Below are positions 6,669 to 8,273 of a DNA stretch of 8,273 nt, piece by piece. A program made the translations under genes and the position numbers. Each line of letters opens with the position of its first letter. Positions within the stretch are counted from its first letter, which is position 1. The DNA comes from Boseongicola sp. (lineage in GTDB: Bacteria; Pseudomonadota; Alphaproteobacteria; Rhodobacterales; Rhodobacteraceae). The DNA lies in contig JABDPD010000076.1 of NCBI GenBank assembly GCA_013042895.1, forward strand, positions 1 through 8,273. Direction: 5' to 3'. The notes under the pieces were generated by a model, which had not been told where the DNA came from, did no database searches, and saw only the letters and a list, made by a program, of their open reading frames with translations.

Positions 6669-7556
6669 TTAGTTACTCGACGCAGCACTTGGCCCGACGA
6701 AAACACAGCCGTCTGTCACCAGTTCTGGCGGCGTCAGACACAAGCCCCGCGCAACATTCCATGCGGCCAGCACTTTCGGCACATATGCGCGCGTTTCGGC
6801 AAATGGTGGGACGCCCTCGTGTTTGTCCACGGCCCCCTCGCCAGAGTTATACGCCGCCAATACCAATACTGGATCGCGGTCAAAGCGTTTCAGCAACCAA
6901 TCAAGATAAGCAACGCCCCCGCGAATGTTATCGCGTGGCTCTAGACTATCAGCGACCCCGAAGCGCGCAGCCGTCGCAGGCATAAGCTGCATGAGACCTT
7001 GCGCGCCAGCATGGCTTTCCGCCGTTATCCGACCGGCGCTTTCAATCGTAATGACCGCAAGTACCAAGGCAGGCGAGACCTCGGTGCCAATTGTTGCAGT
7101 GAGAATATCAATGCCGTGACGCTCTGAAATCGACTTCAATGTCTGCAATCGCGGCGTGCCTACCTTCGTGGCACCACGTTGAACCGCGAGTAGCGCATCC
7201 TGAAACCGCTCGGCCGGGTTGGCACCGATCTTCGGGGAGACTTCACGCCAGTACCACGAGAAATCCACGATATCCGCAGGCACCAATCCGGCAGGGATTT
7301 GCATTGCGGCTGCAGGACGTGGATCTCCAGGGCGGCGCGGTTCGCCTCCGGGCGTAATGCGGAACAACTCCTCGTCTGGGTCAATCTGCACTGTGATCCG
7401 CGCCGAACCACTATTCTGTGGCACACCAACCCTTTTAAAGGTGAAATCCCCACCTTCTTGCGTTGTTTGAGCCGTCAAAGGTACGGCCAAACCCAAAAAA
7501 ACAACAAAAACGCAAAAAGCTTTCCGCAAAATATACAAAAGATTCATCTCTTTCAT
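6669..7556 (-). CDS. Periplasmic lytic transglycosylase (SLT domain, family 1)
   Basis: This 295-residue exported enzyme cleaves the MurNAc-GlcNAc bond of peptidoglycan to give 1,6-anhydroMurNAc ends. Residues 1-30 form a Sec signal peptide: basic start, hydrophobic KAFCVFVVFLGLAVPL, then a TAQ cleavage region. A central stretch of about 120 residues with no motif I recognise precedes the SLT domain (about 150-268). The catalytic Glu172 is in VITIESAGR, followed by HAGAQGLMQLMP (182-193), NIRGGVAYLDWLLKRF (210-225), AAYNSGEGAV (234-243) and ETRAYVPKV (254-262). Cys273 and Cys284 near the C-terminus could form a disulfide. Start at 7556 (ATG) is uncertain, since an ATG at 7547 also keeps the signal peptide and neither has a clear SD. 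It is divergent from the pilin genes; lytic transglycosylases often open peptidoglycan for envelope machines, so a pilus-linked role is plausible. Confidence 0.93.
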   Translation of the reverse strand: MKEMNLLYILRKAFCVFVVFLGLAVPLTAQTTQEGGDFTFKRVGVPQNSGSARITVQIDPDEELFRITPGGEPRRPGDPRPAAAMQIPAGLVPADIVDFSWYWREVSPKIGANPAERFQDALLAVQRGATKVGTPRLQTLKSISERHGIDILTATIGTEVSPALVLAVITIESAGRITAESHAGAQGLMQLMPATAARFGVADSLEPRDNIRGGVAYLDWLLKRFDRDPVLVLAAYNSGEGAVDKHEGVPPFAETRAYVPKVLAAWNVARGLCLTPPELVTDGCVFVGPSAASSN

Positions 7557-7892
7557 TCACTGCACACACAAAGATGTCGCAAAAGTCCGACTTGGAGGCC
7601 AGCCCTTTTGGGCGGATTGTTCTCAAACGGTGGAAAGTGATGCAAGCCTGGCATGTTTTAGCGCCCTCACCGAAACGACTTCAATTACTGAATGTATGTA
7701 TTTCAATGACTTAGCAGAAAGTCATGGATCCCATTATACCGAACGAAAATTGTACGACACGGGTCAAACTCTCGCCCCAATTCCGGGTCCATATAGCCCC
7801 ATGCCAAGACGGCATTGGATCGAACGTGAGAGGCCGATCCGCTCAGTCGTCAGGGTTTGATTGTAACTGAGCGTACTCGAATGGAGGGACAC
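7557..7892. other. Gene-free region between the lytic transglycosylase and the pilin genes
   Basis: This 336-bp divergent intergenic region is visibly less GC-rich than its neighbours and must carry promoters for both sides. Reading frames across it are short and lack family motifs or ribosome binding sites. It contains an inverted repeat (7706-7725), a direct repeat TTCAAT(T/G)AC at 7680-7688 and 7702-7710, a possible -10-like TATACC at 7735-7740, a 5-bp hairpin ATGCC/GGCAT at 7801-7815, and a 6-bp inverted repeat GGATCG/CGATCC at 7817-7840. I cannot place either promoter with confidence. Confidence 0.6.
7706..7725. repeat. Perfect inverted repeat, possible operator
   Basis: ATGACTT (7706-7712) and AAGTCAT (7719-7725) are exact reverse complements separated by six bases, a 20-bp dyad suited to a dimeric regulator. 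The left arm overlaps the second copy of the direct repeat TTCAAT(T/G)AC (copies start 22 bp apart, two helical turns). It lies about 170 bp before the first pilin start and 150 bp before the transglycosylase start. A protein-binding role is inferred only from symmetry and position. Confidence 0.35.
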
Positions 7893-8078
7893 ATGAAACT
7901 GTTCAACGCTTTTCTTAAAGACGAATCCGGTGCTGTAACGGTCGACTGGGTTGTTCTCACCGCAGCAATCGTTGGCCTCGGCATCGCCGTACTGACATCT
8001 GTTGGCGGCGGCACAACTACACTGGCTGACACCGTCTCTTCTTCGCTTGCCGGTACGGCAGTGACCACGAGTTACTGA
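7893..8078 (+). CDS. Flp/Fap-type small pilin, copy 1
   Basis: This 61-residue prepilin has a short hydrophilic leader MKLFNAFLKDESG, then a predicted cut after Gly13, and a mature 48-residue protein starting AVTVDWVVLTAAIVGLGIAV, a single hydrophobic helix. A small Gly/Thr/Ser-rich C-terminus ends in Tyr. Flp pilins of tad loci have this design and polymerise into adhesive pili after processing by a prepilin peptidase. The usual Glu and Tyr at mature positions 5 and 6 are Asp18 and Trp19 here. The start at 7893 is preferred over in-frame codons at 7857 and 7881, because GGAGGGA at 7883-7889 is an excellent ribosome binding site and the leader then has normal length. A near-identical copy follows 55 bp downstream. 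No other tad genes are in view. Confidence 0.82.
   Translation: MKLFNAFLKDESGAVTVDWVVLTAAIVGLGIAVLTSVGGGTTTLADTVSSSLAGTAVTTSY
7941..7990 (+). repeat. 50-bp exact repeat, copy in pilin 1
   Basis: These 50 bases are identical, base for base, to 8182-8231 in the second pilin gene. The block encodes the hydrophobic helix just after the prepilin cleavage site (residues 17-33). Coding sequence on both sides differs between the copies, mostly at silent positions. Confidence 0.95.
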
Positions 8079-8133
8079 GCCGTAAGCTGAGTTATCTACT
8101 TAATAAACCAAACTGAAAACTAGGAGAAATCAC

Positions 8134-8273
8134 ATGAAACTTTTTAACACATTCCTCGCAGACGAATCTGGCGCCGTAACTGTCGACTGGGTTGTTCTCA
8201 CCGCAGCAATCGTTGGCCTCGGCATCGCCGTTCTGACTTCTGTTGGTGGCGGTACAACTACGCTCGCTGATAC
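8134..8273 (+). CDS. Flp/Fap-type small pilin, copy 2, 3' end outside the window
   Basis: The first 46 codons of a second pilin gene are present, and the frame is still open at the window edge. The leader is MKLFNTFLADESG, again followed by AVTVDWVVLTAAIVGL. Against copy 1 only residues 6 (Thr for Ala) and 9 (Ala for Lys) differ over 46 residues, whereas the DNA differs at 19 of 140 positions. AGGAGA at 8122-8127 sits six bases before the ATG. No terminator-like hairpin is seen in the 55-bp gap from copy 1, so both are probably transcribed together. Two major pilin genes in tandem are common at the head of tad operons, and prepilin peptidase or secretion genes may follow outside the window. 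Confidence 0.82.
   Translation, partial: MKLFNTFLADESGAVTVDWVVLTAAIVGLGIAVLTSVGGGTTTLAD
8182..8231 (+). repeat. 50-bp exact repeat, copy in pilin 2
   Basis: This is the second member of the exact repeat with 7941-7990, offset by 241 bp and in the same reading frame and same position within the pilin gene. Confidence 0.95.

Noticed and set aside
7495..7501. Seven-A run opposite the transglycosylase signal peptide as a phase-variable tract
   Set aside because: Seven bases is short for slippage-based switching, and the run encodes the normal Phe-rich hydrophobic core of the signal peptide.
7643..7660. Possible sigma-54 promoter (CTGGCATG...AGCG)
   Set aside because: The invariant GG and GC are nine bases apart instead of ten, and the downstream half does not match TTGC.
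7463..7714. Small + strand frame across the transglycosylase start and intergenic region
   Set aside because: It is Lys/Ser-rich with no ribosome binding site or motif, and half of it is antisense to the signal peptide region.

Overview
This window looks like chromosomal DNA of an alphaproteobacterium, most likely a member of the Rhodobacteraceae (Roseobacter group). That placement is an inference. It rests on the moderately GC-rich coding sequence, a TopA with one four-cysteine zinc ribbon and a lysine/alanine-rich tail, tightly overlapping genes, and small Flp-type pilins of a kind I associate with that family. No tRNA, rRNA, CRISPR array, insertion sequence or phage gene is visible. Both ends cut a gene: topA at the left and a pilin gene at the right.

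Left part (1-3513, all +): the 3' part of topA (DNA topoisomerase I) is followed by a short gap with a small hairpin. Then come three genes joined by 1-bp stop/start overlaps: the A and B subunits of a 3-oxoacid (succinyl-CoA type) CoA-transferase, and a small GNAT-like acetyltransferase. An imperfect hairpin follows the last stop codon.

Middle (3615-6666, all +): a second compact operon holds a multi-pass membrane protein of the UPF0104 / lysylphosphatidylglycerol-synthase-TM 'flippase-like' family, a DprE1-like FAD oxidase and a DprE2-like short-chain reductase. They are joined by 4-bp and 1-bp overlaps. DprE1 and DprE2 are known from mycobacteria, where they epimerise polyprenyl-phospho-ribose to polyprenyl-phospho-arabinose through a 2-keto intermediate. 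The oxidase keeps nearly every catalytic residue I can align with the mycobacterial enzyme, but has Ala where the benzothiazinone-target Cys lies. The likely reading is a lipid-linked arabinofuranose-type sugar donor module with its own candidate flippase. This is the most interesting part of the window; the glycan it serves cannot be read here.

Right part (6669-8273): a periplasmic lytic transglycosylase is encoded on the minus strand and converges on the reductase gene with only 2 bp between stop codons. A 336-bp gene-free region then separates it from two tandem, nearly identical, divergently transcribed Flp-like pilin genes, the second cut by the window end. These probably begin a tad/Flp pilus locus. 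The two copies share a 50-bp block without a mismatch while flanking coding sequence differs at many synonymous sites.
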